From: Coix lacryma-jobi var. lacryma-jobi
Taxonomy: Eukaryota; Streptophyta; Magnoliopsida; Poales; Poaceae
Reading direction: 5' to 3'
DNA length: 64,000 nucleotides
Assembly (NCBI GenBank): GCA_009763385.1
Contig: CM019823.1
Coordinates: 45,012,222-45,076,221, forward strand
The notes under the pieces are model-generated. The model made no database searches. It worked only from the letters and a program-made list of their open reading frames with translations, and had not been told where the DNA came from. Made by a program: the position numbers and the translations under genes. This document shows, piece after piece, positions 49,072-60,308 of this stretch (position 1 is its first letter; the number at the start of each line of letters is the position of its first letter).

Positions 49072-52036
49072 ATGGCGACCCACGACGAGATCCCAGAGGT
49101 AAATTTCACTTTTCCTTTCAACGCATTCGGTCAATTCATATCGGCATTCGGCTTATTTAGCTTCCCCCGCACACCTTTTCCTTTCAGGCCCTTAGGGATG
49201 AAATTCTGATTCCTTGCGATGCGGATCCTGACTCCTACTTCTTGGGACCGATGGGAAACTCCAATCCAACCAATATCATCGGTATGGAGACCAACAGAAC
49301 CCCTTTCAAGTATGGAGTCATTTCATCGAACAGGTGGCGGTATACCTTCAAGAACTGGCCCCTGCCCGCGGTCACCGGCTGGAGGAATTGGTATAGAAGA
49401 ATTCAGGCGAGATTTGGGCCTCACTGGGAAACCCAAGATATCCATCATGCTCTGGAACTGTCCCTGGCCGACATGCCCAAAAATGAGTCATTGCTCATAG
49501 CAGCTTCTCATTTTTGGTCAGATGCCCTCAATGCTTTCGTGTTCGGCCATGGCATAATGACAATCACACTAGCCGATGTCTTCATGATGAGTGGCCTGAA
49601 CATTACCTCGATCATGAACGCCGACGAACTGCTAGAGAAAATTCCTCAGAGATCCATTGATGTCAGTGTTGGATGGATGAAGTATGTAGAGATCCACAAC
49701 AAAATATCAGGCCCAGTAGCAGAAACAGAGCACAGGGCTTTTCTAAACATGTGGCTATGCAGATTTATCTTCTGTGGGAGATCCAACGAGCCAACCCTTA
49801 ACTACATCGCACTGGCTGACAAATTATCCAAAGGAAAGCAACTCCCTCTAGGCAGGCTCTTCCTAGGATCCATATACCACATGATGCATCAGATCTCCAC
49901 TCAAATGTATCATGCCACTCATGATAGCACAGATGGACTGCCACCAATTGATTGTGTCAATGGCCCCTGGTGGTTTGTTCAAATGTGGTTTCAGCTATAC
50001 ATGCACCAAATCATTGCTGTGCCATTGGACAACCTCAGCTTTCCCTCCAGCAACTTCGCTGAGGATGAAGAGGCCACAGAGAAAGCTTGCCAAACTTATG
50101 GGGAAGCAGCCACTGCTATAACCATAAACAAGAGTATTGGCAGTCTCTTCAAATTATTCTTCAAGGGCTTTAATCAGGTGCTCTGGTTACCCTACAGGGA
50201 GAATGACAACCTCACTTTCCCTATCAAATTCAGCTTTGATGATGGCTGCATAGACGAAATGGCCACAGGAGTTTTCAACTCATTTATCAAACCCTGTATC
50301 CTACCAGCCGAATTCAACAGAGGAAGACAAGTGAAGCACACTTATGAATTCTATTATCCTAACATAGCAGCTAGGCAATTAGGTTGTGGACAAGCTCCCT
50401 CCAAAACTCATCTTTTCCACCATCATCAAGCCCAGGGAGCAGATTCAGTCCAAAGAGCGTATTACGATAGGGATGCAGACCCATCGAGTATTCAGCCTGG
50501 GGCAAGATCTGCCAGACTACAAACCAGTACCATTTCATTTGATCTAGTCTGCTCATCCTCTTTTTGAGTCCTGGTGGCAAGAATGGCATGATCATATCTT
50601 CAACAGCCCAGTCCATCCCATGTGCCTGGAACTTCAAGCAGACTTCAGCTCTGACAGCGAGGTACAATAACAAGCCACCTGTTGCTTTAGTATTTGATCC
50701 TTGAGATTTCTAACTTTTCAAAACTTCCACAGGACTTCACACCCAATTCTGACATCAGGCCTATCCAATATCATCAAGCAGGGCCAATCACTGTCCTGGG
50801 ACACAATGCTCCTTCATTGACTCAGCTTATGAAATCCCAAGCAGTCTCATTAACCACCCTCTCAGCTAAAGGAGAGAAAAGAAAGGCCACTAAGGGCACT
50901 TCCAGCTCCAGGCGAACCAAGACCAAGCAAAACACACCTCCTCCAAAGGTAAGATGTCCTAGTCCTTCCATCATTATCAACTTATTCTTGACTGGCTTGT
51001 ATACCATTACAGGCCTCTTCCCCTGAACAAGAAAATGCTCAAACGACGGTGCCCCCAATCTTTATTACCTTGGAAAATGATGAGCATGAAGATGCCGAGG
51101 AAATGGACACCCAGAACCCGGATGATGTCAACATTGGTAGGTCCTTTAATTATCCCTTCGACCAGCAGATTCTTGCCTCTCTTGACTGATCAGTAATTTC
51201 ACAGATGACACAACCGGTGAGATTTTCATCGGTTCAACTCCAGACCCTGCTGACCAATCCGGTTCTCAACCAGATCAAGACCCTGTCAATCAGCCGACTC
51301 ATCAAGTAAGAATTAATTCCTCATTTCATCCCTTCTTCGCACTTCACCTTAGTCGGCTAACCCGTCTAAATCAACACAGACTTTCATCAGTTCAGCTTCC
51401 GAGTATGCATTTGATGTCAACGAGTTCCTGAACAAAAGGGCAGTGGCCAAAAGACCATCGGCACTGGTCCAAGATGTCCTGAGCAACATAACAAACTTTC
51501 TGAGTCAAGACATCTTGTCCTTAGTCAGAGACGCCGATGAGGTTAAAAATCTCCTCGAGCCCATTGCCGAGGACATTCCAGAAAATCTGAGACTCCATCT
51601 GGAAACCGTGTCTACATTGGATGACTGTTTTGCCAAGGTGAAACGAGCAATCAGAAGCACTGATCTTCAGACTGCTAAGTCCAAGTGCACCCAGGAAGTG
51701 AACGATCTGTACACTCAGTTCCAAAAGGCCAAGAACTCTCAGGAGACACTGGAGGCTCAGTTGAAAGAAATGCAAGAAAAGAGATCTGAACTGGAAGCCC
51801 AACTAGCCCAGGTCAACTCTGATATTCAGTCATGCACCTCTCGGCTATCGGGTTTACCGAATATCATTGAAACAACATCTTCCAGGCTGTCATCGGCGCT
51901 TGATGAGGATATCAAACTTAGCACGAGGCTTTCACAGGCACAAGGCACCGAAGAGGAGGACAAAAAGGCACTGGAGCATGCTAATCAGGTCAAAGCCGAT
52001 ACCCTGGTGGCTATAAATCAGTTCTTGAACAACTGA
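49072..52036 (+). pseudogene. Gypsy G antisense gene a: plant-mobile-domain-like protein, six exons
   Basis: Exons: 49072-49098 (MATHDEIPE), 49188-50661, 50733-50948, 51013-51136, 51205-51305, 51380-52036. Every junction is GT-AG, and codon phases agree across all five introns. Exon 2 has PLPAVTGWRNWYRRI, LLIAASHFWSDALNAFVFGHGIMTITLADVFMMSGLNI and FLNMWLCRFIFCG, resembling the plant mobile domain (aminotransferase-like PMD). Exon 3 is Lys/Ser-rich (KGEKRKATKGTSSSRRTKTK), and exons 4-5 acidic. Exon 6 is a long coiled coil (LEAQLKEMQEKRSELEAQLAQVNSDIQ) ending FLNN. A frameshift near 50400 and a TAG near 50550 damage the end of exon 2. It starts 140 bp from the LTR and opposes gag-pol. PMD proteins act in silencing-related pathways in plants; a role here is inference. 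Confidence 0.82.
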
Positions 52037-52503
52037 GATGACTGTGTAATGAACTTTTAATTTCAGCAATCCTGCGTCAGAATGACTCAAACATCTTCTT
52101 GTAATATATCTATTTTTTGCATCCAATCGGTTACCGTTCCGACTGACATCGTGATTAACCGTGTAAACCTGTTCGGCAATTTGGCCAGTGTTTGTCCCGA
52201 ACACCTAAATCGGCAATTTTGCCGAAGCCAGGCGTTCTAATCTCCGCCGAACACGTGAGTGCATCCAGACGGTTTGCACAGCCCGTTACTGCAGAGGCCC
52301 ATCTCGGGAAGCAGGAAAACCCCAATCCGCCGGTTGATATTCGGCGTGCTACCCCGGGACACTCGCCACGATCACTGTTCCGATTTTATAAATCGCCCCT
52401 GGAGGCCTGCCTTCTCCCCATCTTGCATTCGCTCCTCTAGTACTCTCGCCGCCTCGGCTTCCTTGCTTACTCCGCCCCAGAAAACCCTAACTTTCCGAGT
52501 GCA
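52037..52503 (+). other. Spacer and promoter region between antisense genes a and b
   Basis: No gene. Rich in GCCGAA/TTCGGC words, including the inverted repeat TCGGCAATTTTGCCGA (52203 region). TATAAAT at 52387 lies 117 bp before the ATG of gene b and is a likely core promoter. Confidence 0.6.
52387..52393 (+). promoter_or_regulatory. TATA box of Gypsy G antisense gene b
   Basis: TATAAAT in TTTTATAAATCGCCCC, placed at a suitable distance upstream of the ATG at 52504. Confidence 0.55.
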
Positions 52504-53387
52504 ATGGCGAGCCATGATGACCGCGGCAAGCGCCCGGCGACTGAGGAGGCCGAAGGGAGCCGCGCTCGGCGCCTCCGTCAGCGCGGGTAGGACTCCTCGC
52601 TTACGTCCTTTGTGGCAGTTTCTTGAAAACCTCGCTCACACTCTGTTACTGCTCGCCGACAGGGTCCCCGTTATCTCTTCCGCCGGCGGGCATGCCCGGC
52701 CTTCTCCAGCGCCGGGGAGGCCAGAGGCTCCACCATCGGGCTCGTCGAGCTCCTCCGACAGCCTCTCCTACCACTCCCATCCTTGGGAGGCGAGCCCGGA
52801 CCTGGGACTCCGACGACGGCCTCTACGACCACAACGACGCCTTGAACTTCATGGCGCTGCGGGACGAGTCCCGGGAAGAGCTGGCCGCCGTCTCGAAGCA
52901 GTACGGGATTGACCAGCTGGAATGGGAGGACCAGCGCCGGCAGTTCTGCGACGCAATCACGGGTATGAACGCCCAATCCTGGATCTGCTTTCGGTCGTTC
53001 TTGTTGATCTTTTAACCGATCCATTCCATTTTGTCGCTCACAGCGCTGTCTGAAGAACTGGAGCGCCTGAAGATGGCGGCGAACGCCGTCGCAGACCGGG
53101 TGAACGCCCAGGGCGTCACCGCCGATGCGCGCCTGGCCAACGTGCACGGCCGCATCGAGCAGGTCGCCCTGCAGGGTGTGCACCACGGCGTGGCGCTGGG
53201 GCTGTCGGCGCTGACGGTCCGCACGGAGGAGGACTTCTCCGTGATGCCGGTTGGCTTCCCCGGCGGGGCATGTCCGGAAGACGTCGAACAGATCGACGAT
53301 TTTCTAGACTCCTACGAGGATCACGCTCACGCCCTCACCGCAGTCACCAATCCGCAGACGGTCATCAACAAGGTGCTTGGTAACTGA
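52504..53387 (+). CDS. Gypsy G antisense gene b: three-exon coiled-coil protein
   Basis: Exons 52504-52586 (MASHDDRGKRPATEEAEGSR), 52663-52962 and 53044-53387, with GT-AG sites and matching phases (2 and 1). Exon 2 is Ser/Pro-rich (GSSSSSDSLSYHSHPWE) and then acidic and helical (DGLYDHNDALNFMALRDESREEL). Between these two parts the frame changes, which implies a one-base indel near 52800. Exon 3 is intact: LSEELERLKMAANAVADRVNAQ, then GFPGGACPEDVEQIDDFLDSYEDHAHAL, ending VINKVLGN. I know no named domain. It lies tail to tail with pol, whose stop is 288 bp away, and its composition is much more GC-rich than gene a. Confidence 0.65.
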
Positions 53388-53675
53388 TCTGCACTTTCGT
53401 ACCGCCCCAACTTATGAACAATGCTCTACTTTGCCATGTTCACGCGTACAATCTGTTTTCCCTTTCTGTGCTTGTCTAGTGTTCGATCTCTTCATTGAAC
53501 CGATTGCACAGCACCGCGTGCATTTGGTTCTGTTTTAGCGTTTTTCGCGCTAAAGGCGACACATGCCGTGTCGGCTGTTTTTGCTCTAAGGGCGATAGAA
53601 CCTATCGGCCATTTTTTGTGCTAAGGGCGACACAACCTTGTATCGGCCGTCGGTGCCCGCTAGTCCTTGATTCCG
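53388..53675. other. Convergent intergenic region of Gypsy G with three hairpin repeats
   Basis: It separates the 3' end of antisense gene b from the pol stop. Three units of about 36-40 bp share GCT(C)TAAGGGCGA and TCGGC(C/T) around small inverted repeats, described separately. No gene. Confidence 0.7.
53557..53645. repeat. Three hairpin units with changing stems (Gypsy G)
   Basis: Unit a (53557-53573) has CGACAC/GTGTCG. Unit b (53593-53607) has CGATAG/CTATCG. Unit c (53628-53645) has CGACACAA/TTGTATCG with one mismatch. Arms differ between units but pair within each. The location between converging genes suggests a terminator or processing signal, but that is a guess. Confidence 0.75.
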
Positions 53676-56600
53676 TTATGCACCGACCTCCACGCTAGGA
53701 TGAAATCTCTTTAGATAACGTCCATTAATTGCCCTAGCAAACTCTTCTCCTTGGAGGGTTTTCAGAATGTACGCATTACCCGGAGCACGTCTCAGAATTC
53801 GAAAAGGCCCTTCCCAGTTAGGGGACCATTTGCCGAATGCCTTATCTTTGGTACCGATCGGCAAGACAATTTTCCAAACCAAGTCTCCTTCTTCGAATCC
53901 TTTTTCTTTCACTTTCGAATTGTAGTACTTGGCAACGCGTATCTTGTTCTTTTCAATATTTTCCAAGGCCTTGAGACGAATCAAATGCAAATCTTCTAGC
54001 TCATCCATCATCAAATCTTTATAATTCTCTTTGGCTAGATCGTTCTGCAATGTAACTCGTCTTGACCCCGATTGCAATTCCCATGGTAGCACTGCGTGAT
54101 GCCCATAGACCAACTCGTATGGTGACGTCTGAGTCGACCCATGACAAGCCATTCGGTAAGCCCACAAAGCTTCGTTGAGTACCAAGTGCCACCTTTTAGG
54201 TTTCTCTTCGATCTTCTTTTGAATGATCTTAATCATGATTTTGTTAGAAGCCTCTGCCTGCCCATTGGCCTGTGCATAATAAGGGGAGGAATTATATAGC
54301 TTAATCCCCATCCCTTCGGCAAAGTCACAAAACTCCGAGGAAGTGAACTGAGTTCCCTGATCGGTAGTGATGGACTGAGGGATGCCGAATCGGTAAATGA
54401 TGTGCTCCCTGACGAAGGACACCATGTTCTCTGATGTCACCTTCTTCAATGGGATGGCTTCAACCCACTTAGTGAAATAATCCGTGGCTAACAGAACAAA
54501 CTTATGTCCCTTGCTAGATGGAGGGTGGATCTGGCCGATCAAATCAATACCCCATCCTCTGAAAGGCCAAGGCTTAATGATCGGATTCATGGCCGATGCT
54601 GGGGCCCTTTGCACATTGCCGAATCGCTGGCAATCCTGACAACCTCTGTAATATTCGAAGCAATCTTCGAGCATAGTCGGCCAAAAATATCCAGTCCTCC
54701 TGATTATCCATCTCATACGGTGAGCCGACTGGTGTGCACCACATACGCCTTCGTGCACTTCATACATCAGTTTCCTAGCCTCGTCTTGGTTCAGGCACTT
54801 AAGCAAAACCCCATCTATGGATTTGTAATACAATTGATTGTCCAAGAGCGTAAACTTAAGGGCCTTGTACCTGAGTTTTCGGGAGACTTTTCTGGATGGG
54901 TCCCTGAGGTAATCGGCAATGTTGTCTCTCCAGTCTTCAATTGCCTGACTATCACTTGGGATTACTTGATCACCTTCTGGGGTTGTTTGCTCTTTCTCAA
55001 GTGCAAAAATGTTTTGATTCTCCCTATACCCGGATGCTGCCTGAGCCAACTGGTTTGCTTCTTCGTTTTGCCCCCTAGGAATATGTTGCAAGGTTGCTGA
55101 TCGAAACTGTCTAAGGAGCTCTTGGCAACCTTTGAGATATTCCTGCAGCGTGTCGTTTTTGCACTCGTACTCACCTGTCAGCTGCCTGATCACCAACTCC
55201 GAGTCACCGAAGATCTCTACGGCGTCTGCCTTAACGTCCACGAGCAACCGCAATCCTCGAAGCAGTGCCTCATACTCCGCTTGATTATTAGTCACCGGGT
55301 ACTCGATCGGTATAGAGTATTTGAAAGGTGCCCCCTTGGGAGAAATCAACATGATCCCGACTCCACCACCTTTGCTACACGACGATCCATCAAAAAACAA
55401 TGCCCAGGGGGCAATGGTTACTATGTTAGCGTTAGAATCACGATGGTGAGTGACGAAATCAGCCATAATCTGGCCTTTAACAGCCTTTGCCGATTCAAAA
55501 CGCAAATCAAATTCAGAAAGGGCTAAAACCCATTTACCGATCCTTCCACTTAAAATCGGCATTGATAACATGTGCTTGATTACATCAAACTCTGATACTA
55601 CCACGCATTCGGCATTCAATAGATAGTGCCGAAACTTGGTACAGGAATAGAAAACGCACAAGCACAACTTTTCCGTAGCCGAATACCTCGTTTCGGGGTC
55701 CAGTAGCTTTCGGCTAAGATAGGCTATGACTCTCTCTTTTCCTTCGAATTCTTGCATGAGGGCCGACCCTATTGTTAGGTTGTCGGCCGCCACGTACAAC
55801 TTGAAAGGCCTGTCGAGTTGTGGAGGAACCAATACTGGTGGTGCCTTCATGTATTCCTTGATCTCATCGAAAGCCTTTTGTTGCACGTCACCCCACACGA
55901 ACTCCTGATCTTTCTTGAGCTTCAACAGTGGAGAGAATGGTAGCACTCGCTCGGACAAGTTGGATATAAACCTTCTGACAAAATTGACCTTGCCGAGCAG
56001 TGATTGCAGTTCTTTGAGATTGGTCGGCGGCACTACCTTATCAATTGCTTCCATGCTCTTTTTGCCTACCTCGATGCCTCTTTTGTGGACTAAGAATCCC
56101 AGAAACTCCCCGGCCGACACCCCAAATGCACACTTGGTTGGATTCATCTTTAAACCGTGTTTCCTTGTGCACTCCAGGGTCTTCCTTAAATCGGCTAAGT
56201 GTCTTTCTTTGCTTCCTGACTTGACCACCACGTCATCAATGTAGATTTCTACGACTTTGCCGATCAACTCATGGAATATGTAATTCATGGCCCGCTGGTA
56301 AGTAGCACCGGCATTTTTCAAACCAAAGGTCATGACAATCCATTCAAACAAACCTATATGGCCAGGGCACCTGAAGGCGGTCTTTGCCACGTCCTCTGCA
56401 GCCATGAAGATCTGGTTGTAACCCGCATTGCCGTCCATAAAACTTATAATTTCAAAACCGGCCGAAGCATCTACTAGCAAGTCGGCCACTGGCATTGGAT
56501 AACCGTCCATAGGAGTGGCTTTGTTGAGGTTCCTGAAGTCGATGCAGATTCTCATCTTCCCGTTCTTCTTGTACACCGGGACAATATTGGAGATCCAGTC

Positions 56601-56972
56601 CGCATATCGACACGGCCGAATGAAATTAGCTTCTAGTAATCTTTCCACTTCCTTTTTCACGTCGGCCAACACCTCCTCCTTGTAGATCCTACGTGGAGGT
56701 TGTTTATATGGGCGGTACCCGGGTTTGATCGGCAATTTATGCTCAACGATGGACCGATCCAATCCGGGCATTTCTGTGTAGTCCCAAGCGAAACAATCTT
56801 TGAACTCTTTTAGAAGATCTAGTAGTTGCACTCTGAAATCAGGGTCTAAACTGGAACTTACAAACATCGGCCTCTTCTTACTTGTGTCACCAACATTCAC
56901 CTCTTCCAACTCGTCGGCCGACGTGAAGCCACGTCCCAGTTTGCCCTCGCTGCTGTCAGTTGGATTGTCCAT
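53676..56972 (-). CDS. pol: Gypsy G pol (RT, RNase H, integrase), intact
   Basis: 1098 codons without interruption. The RT has SNIVPVYKKNGKMRICIDFRNLN, FMDGNAGYNQI, MTFGLKNAGATYQRAM and catalytic YIDDVVV. The connection and first RNase H-like part include AADNLTIGSAL and DPETRYSATEKLCL. A second RNase H follows (ALFFDGSSCSKGGGVGI, NNQAEYEALLRGL, IFGDSELVIRQL); the dual RNase H is a Tat-group feature. The integrase has a zinc region HEGVCGAHQSAHR...CQDCQRF and a core with GWGIDLIGQ, TTDQGTQFTS and ANGQAEASN. The C-terminus has WEGPFRILR and ends FHPSVEVGA. All catalytic residues I can check are present, so this is the only clearly intact Ty3-gypsy pol in the window. Confidence 0.96.
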   Translation of the reverse strand: MDNPTDSSEGKLGRGFTSADELEEVNVGDTSKKRPMFVSSSLDPDFRVQLLDLLKEFKDCFAWDYTEMPGLDRSIVEHKLPIKPGYRPYKQPPRRIYKEEVLADVKKEVERLLEANFIRPCRYADWISNIVPVYKKNGKMRICIDFRNLNKATPMDGYPMPVADLLVDASAGFEIISFMDGNAGYNQIFMAAEDVAKTAFRCPGHIGLFEWIVMTFGLKNAGATYQRAMNYIFHELIGKVVEIYIDDVVVKSGSKERHLADLRKTLECTRKHGLKMNPTKCAFGVSAGEFLGFLVHKRGIEVGKKSMEAIDKVVPPTNLKELQSLLGKVNFVRRFISNLSERVLPFSPLLKLKKDQEFVWGDVQQKAFDEIKEYMKAPPVLVPPQLDRPFKLYVAADNLTIGSALMQEFEGKERVIAYLSRKLLDPETRYSATEKLCLCVFYSCTKFRHYLLNAECVVVSEFDVIKHMLSMPILSGRIGKWVLALSEFDLRFESAKAVKGQIMADFVTHHRDSNANIVTIAPWALFFDGSSCSKGGGVGIMLISPKGAPFKYSIPIEYPVTNNQAEYEALLRGLRLLVDVKADAVEIFGDSELVIRQLTGEYECKNDTLQEYLKGCQELLRQFRSATLQHIPRGQNEEANQLAQAASGYRENQNIFALEKEQTTPEGDQVIPSDSQAIEDWRDNIADYLRDPSRKVSRKLRYKALKFTLLDNQLYYKSIDGVLLKCLNQDEARKLMYEVHEGVCGAHQSAHRMRWIIRRTGYFWPTMLEDCFEYYRGCQDCQRFGNVQRAPASAMNPIIKPWPFRGWGIDLIGQIHPPSSKGHKFVLLATDYFTKWVEAIPLKKVTSENMVSFVREHIIYRFGIPQSITTDQGTQFTSSEFCDFAEGMGIKLYNSSPYYAQANGQAEASNKIMIKIIQKKIEEKPKRWHLVLNEALWAYRMACHGSTQTSPYELVYGHHAVLPWELQSGSRRVTLQNDLAKENYKDLMMDELEDLHLIRLKALENIEKNKIRVAKYYNSKVKEKGFEEGDLVWKIVLPIGTKDKAFGKWSPNWEGPFRILRRAPGNAYILKTLQGEEFARAINGRYLKRFHPSVEVGA

Positions 56973-57147
56973 CTAAAAGAAGCTTTGAGAGCCGATTGCT
57001 TGGATCGGCTGTTGATCCCTGCCATAGACGTTGACAGGACCTTCTCCCCACACACGATCGGAGAAGCAATCTACTCCGTCGAATTCCCAGTAAGTAGGCT
57101 CAATGGTAGCAACACTCACCGAGTCGTCAGCTTGGACAATCTCGATG
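56973..57147 (-). other. Gypsy G gag-pol junction
   Basis: 175 bp between the gag-protease stop and the first Met of pol. The sequence still looks like linker coding sequence (GVDCFSDRVWGEGPVNVYGRDQ in another frame), so a frameshift probably separates the two halves of one polyprotein. Confidence 0.5.
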
Positions 57148-60100
57148 TCATCTCCAACCCACTGTAATGAGTATTTGATGCATGGTCGAAGGTATGCAGC
57201 AGTTGGCATGGATCCAATCCCTGCCCAAAAGCAGGCTGTATGCCCCCTTGCCGTCAATGACAAAGAAGGTCGTGATGAGCGTCTTGGATCCGATCATCAG
57301 TTCCACGTGCACGGCACCCCGAGTGTCAGAGGGATTGCCGGCAAAGTCACGGAGTATCATGTCCGTTTTGAGCAGATCTTCATCGTTCATGCCCAGCTTT
57401 CTGAAGGTGGCGTAAGGCATGATGTTGATCGCTGCACCGCCATCGACAAACATCTTGGTCAGCGGCTTTCCGTTGACGTACCCCTTGACATACAACGGCT
57501 TTAAATGCCGATGCTTGGCTGGTTTGTCAAATGCTGCCTTCTGAGACAACACGAGCTGTGCCGCGAGCTCGTCGTGCTCGGCCTCGTCAGAATCCGAATA
57601 CACCTCGTCCTGTGCCCCCCGGCCGGCAGGAGCCATGAACTCCAGGGGAAGGAAGAAAGTCATGGCCACGTCAGCGCCCTTGTCGGCGTCATCTGGTTTT
57701 TCCTTCGGGCGCCACTCTTGCTTCTTCCCATTAGCAGCTGCTTCTTCCAACTCCCTATTCCGGAGGCGCTGCACTCTCCTTTTCTGGCTTTTTCTGAGCC
57801 CTGGTGGGCACCACTGCCCCTTTTGCCACCTATATGGGCGAGGCTGTGCCTCCTCGCCGTCGTCCTGGTGGTGCACCCACTCTCGATCGGCATATCTTTT
57901 GGCTTGCCGACCCGGGCTTTCCGTTTTTAGGCGCCGATCGTCCATCGGGATGCGTGCTCCCAATCTTTCATGGATGGGACGGCGGTTGACGCGATCCTGC
58001 CTATACCCCCTGTACTGATCGCTGCACTCAGGGCAGTCGTTGACTGCAGGCAATCTCAAGCCTTCGTTCCAGCAGTGGCGGAAGAACGAGCAACCCCAGT
58101 GAGCCTGCTCCTGCTCTTGGCGGCGTTCCTGCTCTCTGTGGTAGGCCTCTCTCTGTGGTAGGCCCTCTCTTCCAGACGGTACCGGTACTCCTCCGTGTGA
58201 CCGTCTTCGCGCTGATACTCCTCTGCGAGTTCCTGTTCTTCGCGTTGGAGACGCTTCCGTTCTTTCTCATCTTGTCGGCGCCACTTGTTGAGGAGATCCC
58301 TGTGGGTAGGCCTGCGCCTGGAAGATGTCTCCCCGTGCTCATATCGACTATTCGTGGTCCGGGCGCGCTGCTGGAATTCATCGCTGGTGATTTGCCGATC
58401 GGGGTCCACCGTGCCAGACTCGCGTGCTTTGTTGGAGGTGAGGACTTTGACCTTGCCCTACCCCTGGGGTCCTCTGGAGCTACCATGCTCACTGAAAAGA
58501 ACACGGCGTTCTGGGCGAAGGGGTTAGCATCGATCTTCATCTTGCCATTGAACTTGATGTGGCCGTCCTGGATGGCTTTCTGGATCCTCGTCCTGAACAC
58601 ACGGCAATCATTAATAGAATGAGTGTTAGTGTTATGAAAACCGCAGTACTTCTTGTCCTTGACCCCTCCAGGACGCAGCATCGGGTGATCCGGGGGTAGC
58701 CTGATTCTTCCTTCGGCAACCAGGAACTCGAAGAGCTTGTCGGCTTTGGTGACGTCGAAGTCGTATGCCCCCTTCTGCTGGCGCAGCCATTGCTTGTTGG
58801 CTTGGGTCGGCTCCTTGTCCCAGTTGAGCTCTGCAGCGGCCACCTCATCTTCAGCGTCGGTGTAGTCATCGGCTTCGTCCAGGAAAGCCTGATACATCTG
58901 CGCCGCGACATTGTCCTTCTGGAAACGCCCTTCCCTCCGGAAGCCTTGCGCTTGGATAGTCATCTCATTCAGCCGGCGGGAGAGATGACCCAAGTCTTCA
59001 AACTCTTGACCGAACAGCTTGTCCCTAATGCTCGGGAGCATGCCTGCCACGGCCAATGGTGGAAGCTGATCGTCCGGCAGGTGCATGCCGAAGCACTGGC
59101 TCTTGACTTCCCTGAACCTGCGCAGGTAGTCCTGTGGTGTCTCATTTGGCTTCTGGCGTACGTACATGATGTCCACCAGTTTCTTCTCCTTGGTGCCCGT
59201 GTAGAAGTGTGTATGGAACTTTTGTTCCAAGTCTGCCCAAGAGAGAATAGAGCCCGGCGGTAGTGACGTGAACCATGCGAATGCCGGTCCAGTGAGTGAC
59301 GACGGGAAGTACCGAACCCTGAAGGCATCTTCGGTATTGGCCTCCCCAAGCTGGAGCAGATAACGACTGACGTGCTCCACCGTGCTGGTGTCGTCTAAGC
59401 TGGAGAACTTGGACAGGTCCGTCGGCACTTTGACTCTGGGAGGTAGAGCCACACGGTGGAACCATTCGGGGAACGGAGACCTGTAAGCATAAGTGCCCTT
59501 AGGCTTCAGGCCGAAAGTGCGCTGCATCATATCCGCCATCCTCTCTAGCATGACATCGACATTAGAGTCGGCGGTTTTTTCGGCCGTCGGCTTCCCATAT
59601 CCTGGATGTGGGGCGCCCTCTATGTTGTGAGGCTCAAGCATCTCATGGTACCCGTTTCCGTAGTAGTCCTTTATGAGCCTATAGGTTTGCGGGGAGATCT
59701 TGCGTGTTGACTCTGGCGGCTGACCCTTAGTGCCGAACGTGAGCTGACCCATGGTCGGCAACTGGCCCTCTGGCGTGTGCTTCTCTTGAATGGTCATCCC
59801 GCTTGATTGAGCCTTAGGCGGGGTCTCCTCACCAGCAGCTCCTGCCCCCTTGAGGTGATCCGGCAGGTTGAAAAGATGTGGTCCGGCTATAGGGCCAAAC
59901 TCCGCCTTCATGAGTTCATCGGCCTTGGGGCCAAATTGGGCGATCATGATGGTGCGGAAAGTGTTGAGGAACGCCCCATGCATGCGACCGATGGCACCAG
60001 AGACAGCTTCGTTGATTATGTGAGACATTTTCAGCACTGCCTCCGCCTCCCCGGGATCATTCGGGTTGAGCTGGACGGGCTTCGGCAGATCGTGCAGACG

Positions 60101-60265
60101 ACGAACCTTTCCGCTCTTGTTCTTGGAGAAGGCTTCTAGGCACTTGGCCTGGAATTCGGCACAAGCATCATCCACCTGCTCTTTGTACTCGTCGGGTAGT
60201 TCAGCGAGCTGCACCTGCACGAGCCCCGCCTTGTTGCTGGCCTCGGCTTCAGTGACTTCAACCAT
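57148..60265 (-). pseudogene. gag: Gypsy G gag-protease with two frameshifts
   Basis: It starts MVEVTEAEASNKAG (ATG at 60263-60265), 19 bp after the primer site. Frame 1 (60265 to about 58430) carries the gag domain: KVPTDLSKFSSLDDTSTVEHVSRYL, RYFPSSLTGPAFAWFTSLP, DLEQKFHTHFYTG, QDYLRRFREVKSQC, CGFHNTNTHSINDCRVF. An extra GC near 58430 shifts into a second frame (DPDRQITSDEFQQRARTTNSRYEHG, charged coiled coil). A short duplication of about 17 bp near 58143-58165 shifts again into a third frame. That frame has a Cys/His cluster (HWGCSFFRHCWNEG...CPEC) and the protease FVDGGAAINIMPYATF plus YSLLLGRDWIHAN. These shifts would stop normal expression. Confidence 0.85.
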
Positions 60266-60283
60266 GGCTGCAGGAAAAAGAGT

Positions 60284-60301
60284 GTCCCACCGGGCGTGCC
60301 A
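60284..60301 (-). other. Primer binding site of Gypsy G (putative)
   Basis: The minus strand reads TGGCACGCCCGGTGGGAC seven bases after the LTR end, the TGG...GGGAC-type site seen in Tat-group elements. The tRNA was not identified. Confidence 0.6.
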
Positions 60302-60308
60302 AAAAGTG

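Noticed and set aside
58056..58409. Independent small basic gene on the minus strand
   Set aside because: It is the middle frame of the frameshifted Gypsy G gag, continuous in homology with both neighbours.
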